Shown here: positions 14,099 through 14,133 of the stretch, piece by piece | Layout: every line of letters begins with the position of its first letter | Numbering within the stretch: the stretch's first letter is position 1 | Assembly (NCBI GenBank): GCA_004525465.1 | Contig: SPCN01000030.1 | Span: 1-14,133, forward strand | Source: Chrysiogenales bacterium | Lineage (GTDB): Bacteria > Acidobacteriota > Aminicenantia > UBA2199 | Direction of reading: 5' to 3' | Length of the DNA: 14,133 nt | Notes under the pieces: generated by a model | Seen by the model: only the letters and a program-made list of their open reading frames with translations | Database searches by the model: none | Told to the model about the DNA's origin: nothing | Program-made: the position numbers and the translations under genes

Positions 14099-14133
14099 AT
14101 GTATTACATCGTTGAAAGTGAAAAAAAATTCGC
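14099..14133 (+). CDS. Start of a truncated gene, possibly DUF302 family
   Basis: Only the first eleven codons are present (MYYIVESEKKF) before the window ends. A strong ribosome binding site, GAGGTG, lies seven bases upstream of the ATG, so the start is credible. MYYIVE followed by a charged residue and KF resembles the usual N-terminus of DUF302 proteins, but so short a match cannot settle the family. A weak promoter (TTTCAT, 17-base spacer, TAAAAT, at 14001-14029) and GGGCC-rich inverted repeats (14037-14063) lie upstream. Confidence 0.45.
   Translation, partial: MYYIVESEKKF

Overview
The window (14,133 bases) looks like chromosomal DNA from a Gram-negative-type bacterium. It encodes a predicted outer or inner membrane lipoprotein, a MacA-like periplasmic adaptor with FtsX-type permeases, and a LapA-like membrane protein. 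Most genes are G+C-rich. The best guess is a lineage near Candidatus Aminicenantes or Acidobacteriota. This rests on the style of the intergenic repeats and on a protein combining a YTLTV-type repeat, a PEGA domain and a LamG-like domain. It comes from memory of such genomes, not from a database match, and should be treated as tentative.

Layout, left to right. (1) A small LapA-like gene on the minus strand is divergent from a NatAB-type ABC exporter pair on the plus strand (457-2425). (2) A PanE/ApbA-family reductase on the minus strand converges on natB; an 8-bp microsatellite lies just upstream of its start and a terminator lies after it. (3) A secreted S37-type serine peptidase lipoprotein on the plus strand has a near-consensus promoter. 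(4) A four-gene minus-strand operon (10034 down to 5554) encodes a membrane-fusion protein, an ABC ATPase and two FtsX/MacB-type permeases, tightly packed with a 1-base stop/start overlap. (5) Divergent from that operon is a plus-strand membrane-anchored PEGA/LamG-like protein of unknown function. (6) On the minus strand lie a small polytopic membrane protein and a long KamA-family radical SAM aminomutase. The aminomutase has visibly lower G+C than its neighbours, and its substrate-pocket residues do not fit lysine. (7) The first codons of a plus-strand gene, possibly DUF302, run off the right end.

Regulatory signals are unusually readable. Six sigma-70-type promoters have exactly 17-base spacers, and most genes have good ribosome binding sites. 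Two of the three convergent gene junctions (2476-2717 and 5362-5526) are bounded by inverted copies of a 9-base word, GGTGTACGG or a near match, followed by 7-base NACGGNN units. Two hairpin elements that both begin TGTAGGG sit at 3769-3812 and 5418-5443.

No CRISPR array, tRNA, rRNA, transposase or prophage gene was seen. The most distinctive signals are the repeat-bounded convergent junctions (one supplies the C-terminus of the reductase), the KamA homologue with a rewritten substrate pocket, and the split two-permease MacAB-like exporter.
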